Shown here one piece after another: positions 1-6,342 of a DNA stretch of 11,781 nucleotides. Location: positions 1 through 11,781 of the forward strand of contig JAITJB010000056.1 in the NCBI GenBank assembly GCA_031279155.1, read 5' to 3'. Below the pieces are notes generated by a model, which was not told the DNA's origin, ran no database searches, and worked only from the letters and a program-made list of their open reading frames with translations. Within the stretch, counting starts at the first letter, position 1. Each line of letters begins with the position of its first letter. This DNA is from Deltaproteobacteria bacterium (GTDB taxonomy: Bacteria > Desulfobacterota > Desulfarculia > Adiutricales > Adiutricaceae). The translations under genes and the position numbers were made by a program.

Positions 1-183
1 ACTGGCGTATCAATACCATGTTCGGCCGCCGATACTTACAATAGCTGTTCCGATAAACTGGCCGAAGAGCTTAGAAGAAGCGGCTATGACTATGTCTCGT
101 CATATTGCGATATCGAAAATCCCAATCCAGGTTTCTTTTCACCAGACACCATTTCGCGCCATGGCTATATAACTATTCATTAA
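1..183 (+). CDS. C-terminal end of an unrecognised protein (5' partial)
   Basis: Frame 1 is open from the window edge to the TAA at 181-183 and gives the last 60 residues of a protein; the start lies outside the window. The visible tail is polar, with three Cys (residues 7, 16 and 36), a helix-like stretch rich in Leu, Glu and Arg, then a Gly-Tyr / strand-like part, and ends in RHGYITIH. The pattern of helix, GYxYV strand, Asp-x-Glu-Asn-Pro and a final HGY is weakly reminiscent of the C-terminal half of GNAT acetyltransferases, but too little is visible to assign it. Its stop is 1 nt from the stop of the convergent CARF-nuclease gene, so neither transcript has room for a terminator between them. 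The open frame and sensible composition make it likely to be real coding sequence; its function is unknown. Confidence 0.6.
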   Translation, partial: TGVSIPCSAADTYNSCSDKLAEELRRSGYDYVSSYCDIENPNPGFFSPDTISRHGYITIH

Positions 184-184
184 T

Positions 185-2221
185 TTAACCGTGGATAGCT
201 TTTGAAGCCTTATTGAACGTGTCTTTAAGAACTTTAGGTTGGACCAAGGTGGTCCAACCAATCCGGTAGACTTCATCGAAAGCTATAGGGTCCTCCGGGC
301 TCATGGTGCACAAAAGCGGCACTGTAAAGCGGCTTAGGGTTTTGGCCATGGCTTTAACTTCTGAAAGATATACTTCTAGGTTGCGATTTTGCTGTTTGAC
401 CGAGGTCTTACAAGATACCATAAAGAGCCTACCGTCAGAACTAGCGGCCAGAACGTCGCGTTCGGTCAGAAAGCGCGATCGCCCTGGGGCCGATACGGCT
501 ACCCCGCTAGAAACTTCAAAGACCGTCCCGCCAAGGATATTTATGGCATAAATAGCCTTGGCCGTAAGTTTTTCGTACCAGTGGCCGTCTTTAAGGTCCA
601 TAAATCTTCCCCCTGGCCAGCTAAACCTCCAAGTTGAGGTTTTGGGCTTCAAACAAAGACTGTAGCCGTTGGTTATTAAGTCTTCTTTGTAAAATTTATT
701 TTTTTGGCCGGAATTTAAGATTTCGGCCATAAAAGAGAGCATGGCCTCAAAAAAAGGATCGTTCCAGTCCTTGGCCCCTCGGTTCCAGCCGTAGTCGGTG
801 ACCGGGGCTTCCAATAAAAAGTCTAAGCTGGCCTGAAGGCTGGTCCCAACTACCGGCCGCTCTTCGGGTTTATCTCCCAGGCGTCTGATGACGTTGCGGT
901 CGAGCAGCCAAGCCGGGGCCCCGTGGTTTTTGGCCCATAAGCCCAAGGCCGTCCCCTGGGGCTTGGTTCCGGGGGTAACGTTAACTTCGGCGTGCTTGGC
1001 CAGTTCCGGCGGCAGATGGGCGTGGACATTGGCGGCTGAGAAATCGGTGGCTAAAACGTAGACGCTTTTAAGGCCCAATTCGGCGGCTTTTTGCTGGTAG
1101 ACCTTGGCCATGTGGTTGACCCACTCATCTTCCGGGGTATACAAAAGGACGACCTGAGGCTTTTGGTGGCTGTTAATGGCCAATATGGTGGCCTCGCTTA
1201 AGCGGCTTAAAGAGGTGATAAGCGTGGGCACCGCCTTAAGCTGCCAGTCGGGCTTGTGCAATAACGGAGGTCTTTGGTTTGGCTTAGGCGGCCAAAAGAT
1301 TTCTCTTAAAGTTTCTTGGGCGCTTTCAGTTAAGCGATCGCCCCGCCAATCGACCTTATAGGCCAGTATGCGCCCGCTAGCTTCTAAGTTATAGCGCTCA
1401 ACGTTATAGTCTAAATTTTCAAAGACGTAGAACCTTCTATTAAATAAGCCATTTGTCCAGTTTTTGGTGTCAGCTAAAAGCTCGATCCTACGGGCGTCAG
1501 ATAAAGCCTTAGGGCCATCGTAGGGCTGAGAGTTGTGGATTATTAGAAAGCATAAGACGTTTAAGTGCGTCCACAGGCAATCAATGCGCCTTTTGTTTAT
1601 AACGACGTTAAACAGGGCGTCAGCTGGAACCGGAATATGGCTAGAACGACACAGATGCAATAGATCCCATGGCGGGTTGGGCTCGATGTGGTAGGATAAT
1701 TGCTGGAGCTCTAAGTACTGTTTGGGCGTAAGCTGCTTTTGGACCTGTAAAGATTCCGTGTGAATAGTGTTATCGACCTGTCGGGATACGGCAAATTTTT
1801 CTTCCGAGAGCTGCAAAAACACGTGGTCAGTCTTCTTTAAGGCAAACATCCCGGCTAAGGAAGATTTTTTCATGCCGCCCATCATGTTGACGGCTAAGGG
1901 GCCGAGATTGTCCTCGAGATCTCTGAAGATTTCTTCGACCGGTTTAGCGCCGTTTTGGGCTTCCTCTTGAGAAGTGGCCATAGCCAAACCATTTATGGGC
2001 ACATTTGGCGAGAGCTTAGAAATAGTATTGGCTAAGACAGGGTATAAATTGGCCACATGAGGCGTGTAGAGGAGAGTCACCGAAAGGGGCTGGTCAAATT
2101 TTTCCAAATACCCCATGTAGGGTATCAAGGTGCCGGTAGCCGCTTCGCCTATAAGGGAGACAAAATGGGACTTGGGGTAAGAGACTTTAATGGACGCACT
2201 TTTGGACGCATTGCCTGTCAT
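185..2221 (-). CDS. Two-CARF-domain nuclease, Can1/Card1-like (DUF1887 family)
   Basis: Predicted 678-aa soluble protein. Seen: a first Rossmann-like CARF region (about residues 18-146) with VTLLYTP and the turn NMMGGMKKSS (112-121); a central region of unclear fold (147-325); a second CARF-like region (327-446) with VVLLYTP and NVTPGTKP (414-421); and a C-terminal PD-(D/E)XK-like domain (about 537-678) with GHWYE (546-550), ERDVL (Asp589) and VSCKT (602-606). The NxxGGxK-type turns and the last three motifs are those of Card1/Can2/Can1, type III CRISPR ancillary nucleases switched on by cyclic oligoadenylate. Two CARF domains in one chain, at this length, match Can1, which works as a monomer. 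Odd: the usual Glu of the E-C-K motif is Ser603. A start at 2221 is chosen because GGAGGGG lies just upstream; an in-frame ATG at 2278 would add 19 residues but sits at the predicted transcription start. Ligand and substrate are inferred, not shown. Confidence 0.72.
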   Translation of the reverse strand: MTGNASKSASIKVSYPKSHFVSLIGEAATGTLIPYMGYLEKFDQPLSVTLLYTPHVANLYPVLANTISKLSPNVPINGLAMATSQEEAQNGAKPVEEIFRDLEDNLGPLAVNMMGGMKKSSLAGMFALKKTDHVFLQLSEEKFAVSRQVDNTIHTESLQVQKQLTPKQYLELQQLSYHIEPNPPWDLLHLCRSSHIPVPADALFNVVINKRRIDCLWTHLNVLCFLIIHNSQPYDGPKALSDARRIELLADTKNWTNGLFNRRFYVFENLDYNVERYNLEASGRILAYKVDWRGDRLTESAQETLREIFWPPKPNQRPPLLHKPDWQLKAVPTLITSLSRLSEATILAINSHQKPQVVLLYTPEDEWVNHMAKVYQQKAAELGLKSVYVLATDFSAANVHAHLPPELAKHAEVNVTPGTKPQGTALGLWAKNHGAPAWLLDRNVIRRLGDKPEERPVVGTSLQASLDFLLEAPVTDYGWNRGAKDWNDPFFEAMLSFMAEILNSGQKNKFYKEDLITNGYSLCLKPKTSTWRFSWPGGRFMDLKDGHWYEKLTAKAIYAINILGGTVFEVSSGVAVSAPGRSRFLTERDVLAASSDGRLFMVSCKTSVKQQNRNLEVYLSEVKAMAKTLSRFTVPLLCTMSPEDPIAFDEVYRIGWTTLVQPKVLKDTFNKASKAIHG

Positions 2222-2224
2222 GGT

Positions 2225-2231
2225 CCCCTCC
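2225..2231 (-). promoter_or_regulatory. Ribosome binding site that fixes the start of the CARF nuclease
   Basis: On the - strand the sequence reads GGAGGGG, then ACC, then ATG at 2221-2219. This near-ideal Shine-Dalgarno decides in favour of the second in-frame Met. The upstream ATG at 2278 has only a GAGAG run directly abutting it, which is too close for a ribosome binding site. Confidence 0.75.
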
Positions 2232-2283
2232 AAGGGTTCTTGAGCCGGTAGCCAATTAGCGTTAAAAAGTCTAAGCATCTCTC

Positions 2284-2311
2284 AATATATCTTTGATAGT
2301 TTTTTTGTCAA
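2284..2311 (-). promoter_or_regulatory. Sigma-70-type promoter of the CARF nuclease gene
   Basis: Read on the - strand: -35 TTGACA (2311-2306, consensus), 16-nt spacer, -10 TATATT (2289-2284). Transcription would begin near 2278-2276, leaving a leader of about 55 nt before the SD-led ATG at 2221. A long A/T tract upstream (around 2329-2348) could act as an UP-like or curved element. No obvious operator is seen, so the gene may be expressed constitutively, as is common for defence genes held inactive until a ligand appears. Confidence 0.7.
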
Positions 2312-2390
2312 GGGGCTTGGTTAGGGCGTTTTTTTTTTAAAATTTTTTCGCGTGCACTTGTTTTTTGGCAAAAATTAATGAGGAGTTTTT

Positions 2391-2942
2391 ATGGATCAAA
2401 AAGTTATCGTCATGTTGGGCGACAGCCTAACGGAGTTTAACCGCTGGGATAAGATTTCTAATGAGGCTACCGTCATAAACCAAGGTCTTTCGGGCGACAC
2501 CACCGGGGGGCTATATTACCGCTTAAATCTTACCGTTCACGCTAAGCCCGATCTTATATTTCTCCAAATTGGCATTAACGATCTAAGTCAGGGCCGAAGC
2601 CCGGAAGATATTGCCTCTGGCTTAAAACGCCTATGTGAGGCTTTAGTTAGCCGTTTGCCTCAAGCTAGGTTAGTAGTCTGTTCTTTGGCCCCGGTCGGAG
2701 AAGATAAGTTTTCTTGGAATACCACGACTCTTACTAACGCCATGGTCAAGGCCACCAACGAGCTTATAGAGGCTTATGCCCAACAAATGGGCCTATACTA
2801 CCTAGATCTCTATGGGCCGCTTTCCGATGAAACCGGAAACCTCCCCGACGAGTTTACCGACGACGGCGTCCATCTGGCGGCCCCGGCCTACGAGGTCTGG
2901 CAGGCGACATTGGTAAGATATCTGGCCCAGTTTCCCCTATAA
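2391..2942 (+). CDS. SGNH/GDSL-family hydrolase, small cytosolic type
   Basis: A 183-aa protein with all four signature blocks of SGNH hydrolases: GDSLTE with nucleophile Ser12; the NQGLSGDT block with Gly32; GIND with Asn63; and the DGVHL block with Asp158 and His161 completing the triad. The spacing and length match small esterases/lysophospholipases (TesA-like and acetylhydrolase-like members), which cleave acyl or acetyl esters; the substrate cannot be read from sequence. No signal peptide or membrane segment is seen, so it should be cytosolic. The start is supported by GAGGAG 6 nt upstream of the ATG. It diverges from the CARF nuclease across a 169-nt gap; only a weak promoter candidate is seen on this strand (TTGGTT at 2317, TAAAAT at 2338, 15-nt spacing). 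No terminator is obvious downstream. Confidence 0.88.
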   Translation: MDQKVIVMLGDSLTEFNRWDKISNEATVINQGLSGDTTGGLYYRLNLTVHAKPDLIFLQIGINDLSQGRSPEDIASGLKRLCEALVSRLPQARLVVCSLAPVGEDKFSWNTTTLTNAMVKATNELIEAYAQQMGLYYLDLYGPLSDETGNLPDEFTDDGVHLAAPAYEVWQATLVRYLAQFPL

Positions 2943-3071
2943 CTTAAATCAAAGCGTGATAACCAGTCATAATCTCCCTTTCAAAGTTATGATAATAGCC
3001 AATTCGGCTTGTTGTTCCCCCTTGAAGCCTTAAGAAATCTAATCAGGCGAGTCCCGGCCCTGAGATTTTCC

Positions 3072-3099
3072 TTGACTTCAATGAAACATGTGTTATATT
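3072..3099 (+). promoter_or_regulatory. Promoter of the feo operon
   Basis: TTGACT (3072-3077), 16-nt spacer, TATATT (3094-3099); predicted transcription start near 3106. This leaves a leader of about 155 nt before the first gene at 3261. The -10 box lies within a 40-bp dyad (3081-3120), as expected for a promoter controlled by a dimeric metal-responsive repressor. The rest of the 2943-3260 gap holds no gene I can support. Confidence 0.65.
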
Positions 3100-3120
3100 G
3101 CAATTAGTTCTCAGTTTCAT
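3081..3120. promoter_or_regulatory. 40-bp dyad over the feo promoter, candidate operator
   Basis: The outer arms ATGAAAC (3081-3087) and GTTTCAT (3114-3120) are exact inverted repeats. The inner 8-bp palindrome ATTGCAAT (3097-3104) has exactly the same centre (3100.5). The element runs from inside the spacer, across the -10 box, to beyond the transcription start, where a bound repressor would block RNA polymerase. It does not match the classic Fur 19-mer or the DtxR consensus, so the regulator cannot be named. Confidence 0.45.
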
Positions 3121-3260
3121 GTAGGCTGGGTTGCCAAAAGGCCCCGGCCGCCGACCTGAGTCCTCAAAATAACTGGTTAAAAGCCGGTTTATCGTATTGG
3201 TGGGGAAAAACTGTCCCGTGTTTTGTTTTAAACGTGAGCCAGGAAAAGGAGACCTATATT

Positions 3261-3416
3261 ATGGAAACGATTATCGTAATCTTGGTCATTGCTGCCGCTA
3301 TGGCTCTATGTGTCTATAAGATTTTTATTAAGCCGTCTTGTAACTGCGGCTGCGAAAAGTGTAAGCCCACCAAAGCCGACGACGACGAGCCCAAATTCGA
3401 TCCTTTAGCTGAATAG
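3261..3416 (+). CDS. FeoB-associated Cys-rich membrane protein
   Basis: A 51-aa peptide with one N-terminal membrane helix (residues about 3-23, very hydrophobic), then KPSCNCGCEKC with four Cys (27, 29, 31, 34) in a CxCxCxxC pattern, and an acidic tail with DDDE. This is the form of the small FeoB-associated Cys-rich proteins found in feo operons; the Cys cluster is thought to face the cytosol and handle iron or an iron-sulfur centre near FeoB, but its function is not established. A GTG at 3234 would add nine residues. The ATG at 3261 is preferred because AAGGAG lies 9 nt upstream and the membrane helix then begins at once. Unusually it is the first gene of the operon; it more often follows feoB. 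feoA starts 118 nt downstream. Confidence 0.8.
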   Translation: METIIVILVIAAAMALCVYKIFIKPSCNCGCEKCKPTKADDDEPKFDPLAE

Positions 3417-3455
3417 ATTTTTTAGCCGTTTTTTTGTCCGTAAACTAACCGGTTC

Positions 3456-3497
3456 GTGAGCTGGTAATTGTGAGCTGGTTATCCTGAGCTGGTTATA
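3456..3497. repeat. Tandem 14-bp repeat, three copies
   Basis: Units GTGAGCTGGTAATT (3456-3469), GTGAGCTGGTTATC (3470-3483) and CTGAGCTGGTTATA (3484-3497) share the core TGAGCTGGTWAT. The array lies within the feo transcript, between the Cys-rich gene and feoA, and is followed by a small hairpin (AAGCCT / AGGCTT, 3504-3520) just before the feoA ribosome binding site. Confidence 0.85.
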
Positions 3498-3534
3498 AAG
3501 ATAAAGCCTACGAAAGGCTTCCCTGGAGTTAGTT

Positions 3535-3783
3535 ATGAATACAGAAAACAACACCACCTTGCGGGATCTGAAAAAAGGCCAGAAAGCTGTTATTTCCGGT
3601 ATAACGGCTGATGGCGAGATGGGCCGCCGGATTAGGGACATGGGGCTGGTCCCTGGCATCAAGGTCCAATGCGTGGGTCGGGCGCCTTTAAATGACCCTG
3701 TCGCCCTTCGTTTGATGGGATTTACCCTTACCCTCCGCAATCGTGAGGCAGACCACATTAACGTTCAAGCTATGGGAGCCTGA
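3535..3783 (+). CDS. feoA: Ferrous iron transport protein FeoA
   Basis: An 82-aa cytosolic protein of the FeoA SH3-like fold. Seen: LRDLKKGQKAVISGI at the N-terminus, then the family hallmark of a charged helix and turn, MGRRIRDMGLVPGIKV (about residues 29-44), the PLNDPVALRLMG segment (about 51-62), and a closing beta strand of TLTLR. FeoA is a small partner that binds FeoB and supports Fe(II) import. A clear GGAG lies 6 nt before the ATG. It sits between the Cys-rich peptide gene and feoB with all three on the same strand, so co-transcription from the 3072 promoter is expected. A 57-nt gap separates it from feoB and holds a hairpin that would cover part of the feoB ribosome binding site. 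Confidence 0.93.
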   Translation: MNTENNTTLRDLKKGQKAVISGITADGEMGRRIRDMGLVPGIKVQCVGRAPLNDPVALRLMGFTLTLRNREADHINVQAMGA

Positions 3784-3790
3784 TTGGCTA

Positions 3791-3831
3791 CCTGAAAACC
3801 CATTTAAGTTAATTGTGCCAGGTCTTTCAGG
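3791..3831 (+). promoter_or_regulatory. RNA hairpin covering the feoB ribosome binding site
   Basis: CCTGAAA (3791-3797) pairs with TTTCAGG (3825-3831), and ACC (3798-3800) pairs with GGT (3821-3823), with one bulged C (3824) and a 20-nt loop. This 10-bp stem includes the AGG of the feoB Shine-Dalgarno (AGGAAAG, 3829-3835). Ribosomes finishing feoA (stop at 3781-3783) end just before the left arm. The arrangement could limit feoB translation or couple it to feoA; this is a structural inference. Confidence 0.45.
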
Positions 3832-3840
3832 AAAGAAACC

Positions 3841-6000
3841 ATGTACGCTACCAACGTGATCGCTATTGCCGGAAACCCAAATTCCGGCAAAACCACGGCC
3901 TTTAATCGCTATACCGGGGCCCGGCAGCATGTCGGCAACTATCCCGGCATAACTGTCGAGAAAAAGGAAGGCTTCGCCCATCTTGATGGTATTGAGGTCA
4001 CTTTAGTTGACTTACCAGGGACCTACTCTCTGACCGCCTATTCCATGGAGGAAGTCGTAGCCAGGCGCGTGTTGGCCGAAGAACGACCTGGCGCCGTCAT
4101 TGATGTTATCAACACCGGAGTTTTGGAACGCAATCTCTACCTCTCTGTCCAAATGCTTGAACTCGGTATGCCGCTCGTCTTGGCTCTCAACATGATGGAT
4201 GAAGCCAAAGCCGCCGGCGTCAACGTAAACTACAAACGCCTTGAGGAACTGACCGGTCTTAAATGCGTCCCGACCGTGGCCCGCAAGGGCGACGGCTTAG
4301 ACGACGCTCTAAGAGCGGCAGTGGAACTGGCTAAGAGCACAGCTGGCCGGATTGAGCCCTTAGTTATCTCGTACGGCTCCGATATTGATCAGGCTCTAAA
4401 CGAGATGGTCCCCATAGTCAATTCCGTTAACCTCTTGACCGACCGCTATCCGGCCCGCTGGATAGCCATGAAGTTTTTAGAGCACGATAAAGAGATTATT
4501 GGGCGCGCCGAGAGGCATGATAGTGCGACCAGTAAAAAGCTCAGCGACATTGCCGATAGAGTTACAGCTCACTTAAAGGCTACGTTAAACATCAATCCCG
4601 AGGCCATGATTGCCGACTATCGTTATGGTTGGATAAGTTCCATATTGAAAAACGGCGTTCTCGAAGGCGCCGACGATATCTTGGAGCGCACGGCCTTTTC
4701 CGATAAGCTCGATAAAGTTTTGACCCACCGCGTCTTAGGACCCATTATCTTATTGTGCGTCTTATACGGCATGTACTTTTTAACCATCGAGGTCGGCGAT
4801 TACCCCTTAGGTTGGGTGGGGTCCTTCTTTGAGTGGTTAAGCGATACCGTGGGGTCGGCCTTAGGCGACGGGGCCCTAAATTCGCTGATAACCGATGGTA
4901 TCATTGCCGGTGTGGGCGGCGTCTTAGGCTTCGTGCCTTTGATTATGATCATGTTTTTGTTGATAGCTATCTTGGAAGACTCTGGCTATATGGCCAGGGT
5001 GGCCTACATAATGGATAGGGTCTTTAGGCTCTTCGGTCTTCACGGGGCTTCCATTATGCCCTTTATCATCGGCGGCGGTATAGCCGGTGGTTGTGCGGTG
5101 CCCGGGGTTATGGCCAGTAGAACCTTAAGATCGCCCAAAGAAAGACTGGCCACAATCTTAACCGTGCCCTTCATGACCTGCGGGGCCAAGATCCCGGTCT
5201 TCTTACTATTTGTCGGTATCTTTTTTGAATCCAATAAGCCCCTAATCATGTTTATGATAACTCTAGGCGGCTGGGCTGCGGCCTTAATTGTGGCTCGCGC
5301 GCTTAGGTCAACTCTCATCAGAGGCGAACCCACGCCCTTTGTCATGGAGCTTCCGCCGTACCGCTGGCCAACTTTCTCCGGCGTTGTCATTCACACCTGG
5401 GAGCGGACCTGGCAGTATATTAAAAAGGCTGGAACGGTCATATTGGGGATATCCATCCTCATTTGGGCGGCCATGACCTACCCGGGATTGCCCGATGATC
5501 TTCACCATCAGTTTGAGGAACAGCGCGAAGCTTTAGCCGCCCAATCGGGTTTGTCTGAAGAAGAAATGGAAGAGCAAAGCGCTGTCATCGATAACGACGA
5601 AGAAGCGGCCAGTTTAGAGAACTCCTTTGCCGGAAAACTCGGCCGCTCCATAGAGTGGATTACGGCCCCGGCGGGCTTTGATTGGCGCACCAACATCGCT
5701 TTAATTGGCGGTATAGCCGCTAAAGAAGTTGTTATATCAACCTTAGGCACGGCCTACTCCTTAGGTAGCGTTGACGAGGAATCAACAACTCTATCTGACC
5801 AGATCAAGAAAGACCCTCACTGGACCATGGCCAACGCCGTTTCCTTAATGGTCTTCACCCTTTTGTACTCACCTTGCTTTGTAACCCTAATGGTTATCAA
5901 ACAAGAAACCGCACGGTGGCGATGGCTATTTTTCAGTCTCTTCTTTGATCTGGCTCTGGCCTACTTTATGTCTGTATTGGCCTTCCAGATGTTGTCGTAA
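3841..6000 (+). CDS. feoB: Ferrous iron transporter FeoB (GTPase plus membrane permease)
   Basis: A 719-aa inner-membrane Fe(II) importer. The N-terminal G domain has G1 GNPNSGKTT (11-19), the G2 region YPGITVEKKEG (34-44), G3 DLPG (57-60) and G4 NMMD (117-120). A helical regulatory domain follows (about 165-265), then the membrane part with two Gate repeats. The first Gate holds GGCAVPGVMASRTL and PFMTCGAKIPVF; the second holds AAKEVVISTLGTAYSLG and YSPCF, with the conserved Cys residues present. A charged, Glu-rich loop (about 555-600) precedes the second Gate. The usual VDATN-like stretch is IDVINTG here (87-93), a small divergence. Length is normal for the family and there is no frameshift. 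AGGAAAG lies 5 nt before the ATG. It is the last gene of the operon, and a strong terminator follows 20 nt after the stop. Confidence 0.97.
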   Translation: MYATNVIAIAGNPNSGKTTAFNRYTGARQHVGNYPGITVEKKEGFAHLDGIEVTLVDLPGTYSLTAYSMEEVVARRVLAEERPGAVIDVINTGVLERNLYLSVQMLELGMPLVLALNMMDEAKAAGVNVNYKRLEELTGLKCVPTVARKGDGLDDALRAAVELAKSTAGRIEPLVISYGSDIDQALNEMVPIVNSVNLLTDRYPARWIAMKFLEHDKEIIGRAERHDSATSKKLSDIADRVTAHLKATLNINPEAMIADYRYGWISSILKNGVLEGADDILERTAFSDKLDKVLTHRVLGPIILLCVLYGMYFLTIEVGDYPLGWVGSFFEWLSDTVGSALGDGALNSLITDGIIAGVGGVLGFVPLIMIMFLLIAILEDSGYMARVAYIMDRVFRLFGLHGASIMPFIIGGGIAGGCAVPGVMASRTLRSPKERLATILTVPFMTCGAKIPVFLLFVGIFFESNKPLIMFMITLGGWAAALIVARALRSTLIRGEPTPFVMELPPYRWPTFSGVVIHTWERTWQYIKKAGTVILGISILIWAAMTYPGLPDDLHHQFEEQREALAAQSGLSEEEMEEQSAVIDNDEEAASLENSFAGKLGRSIEWITAPAGFDWRTNIALIGGIAAKEVVISTLGTAYSLGSVDEESTTLSDQIKKDPHWTMANAVSLMVFTLLYSPCFVTLMVIKQETARWRWLFFSLFFDLALAYFMSVLAFQMLS

Positions 6001-6020
6001 GAATCGTCTCGATATGAAAT

Positions 6021-6057
6021 AAAAAAAGCCGTCCGAACTCCGGGCGGCTTTTTTTTT
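6021..6057 (+). terminator. Rho-independent terminator of the feo operon
   Basis: An 8-bp GC-rich stem (GCCGTCCG at 6028-6035 with CGGGCGGC at 6041-6048, one G-U pair) with loop AACTC is followed by nine T. Seven A precede the stem, so it could also stop transcription from the other strand. Confidence 0.92.
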
Positions 6058-6206
6058 CAGGCTTTTTTGATAGCCGTCTCTTAAGGCTAACCAGCACAGC
6101 TATCTTGTACGATCATATTTTACAAAAGCTTTAGACCATCTCTTCTTAGTTCAGGATAGTTAACTCAAATCTTATTTCATTAGCCTTTAAACGCCGGTTC
6201 TTTTTG

Positions 6207-6235
6207 TTGAAATTCAAGATCCTAGAAAGTATAAT
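6207..6235 (+). promoter_or_regulatory. Sigma-70-type promoter of the catalase gene
   Basis: TTGAAA (6207-6212), 17-nt spacer, consensus TATAAT (6230-6235); start expected near 6242. The -35 box is inside a perfect 5-1-5 dyad, TTGAA-A-TTCAA (6207-6217), which could be an operator half-array for a peroxide or metal sensor; it is not the PerR consensus. Confidence 0.7.
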
Positions 6236-6272
6236 CATAGAGATCGTTAAGTGAGCTTTGGATTGCCGAGGG

Positions 6273-6342
6273 CCTAGAGCAGAATGCCTAGTACAGAGCG
6301 CCGAGTGTAGAGCGCCGAGTGCAGAGTACCTAAAGCAGAGAT
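6273..6342. repeat. Tandem 14-bp repeat, five copies, in the catalase leader
   Basis: Units start at 6273, 6287, 6301, 6315 and 6329: CCTAGAGCAGAATG, CCTAGTACAGAGCG, CCGAGTGTAGAGCG, CCGAGTGCAGAGTA and CCTAAAGCAGAGAT. The shared pattern is CCKAGNRYAGAGNR, with more divergence at the outer units. It lies downstream of the predicted transcription start, so it would be transcribed. Confidence 0.85.

Noticed and set aside
1507..1590. HEPN-type R-x6-H motif in the CARF protein (Arg and His about residues 212-219), suggesting a Csm6/Csx1-type ribonuclease
   Set aside because: The Arg is not followed by the usual Asn, Asp or polar residue, only one such motif occurs in unclear context, and the C-terminal motifs fit the DUF1887 nuclease instead.
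2967..2992. Inverted repeat TCATAA/TTATGA after the SGNH hydrolase as terminator or Fur site
   Set aside because: The stem is only 6 bp, AT-rich, with a 14-nt loop and no T-tract, and it does not match the Fur consensus.
3106..3260. Metal riboswitch in the long feo leader
   Set aside because: Small stems are present (for example AACTGG with CCGGTT at 3171-3189), but I cannot match the NiCo/czcD or any other known riboswitch consensus.
3456..3497. Possible mini CRISPR array near a CARF gene
   Set aside because: Units are only 14 bp, directly abutting with no spacers. None of the tandem arrays in the window has repeat-spacer structure.
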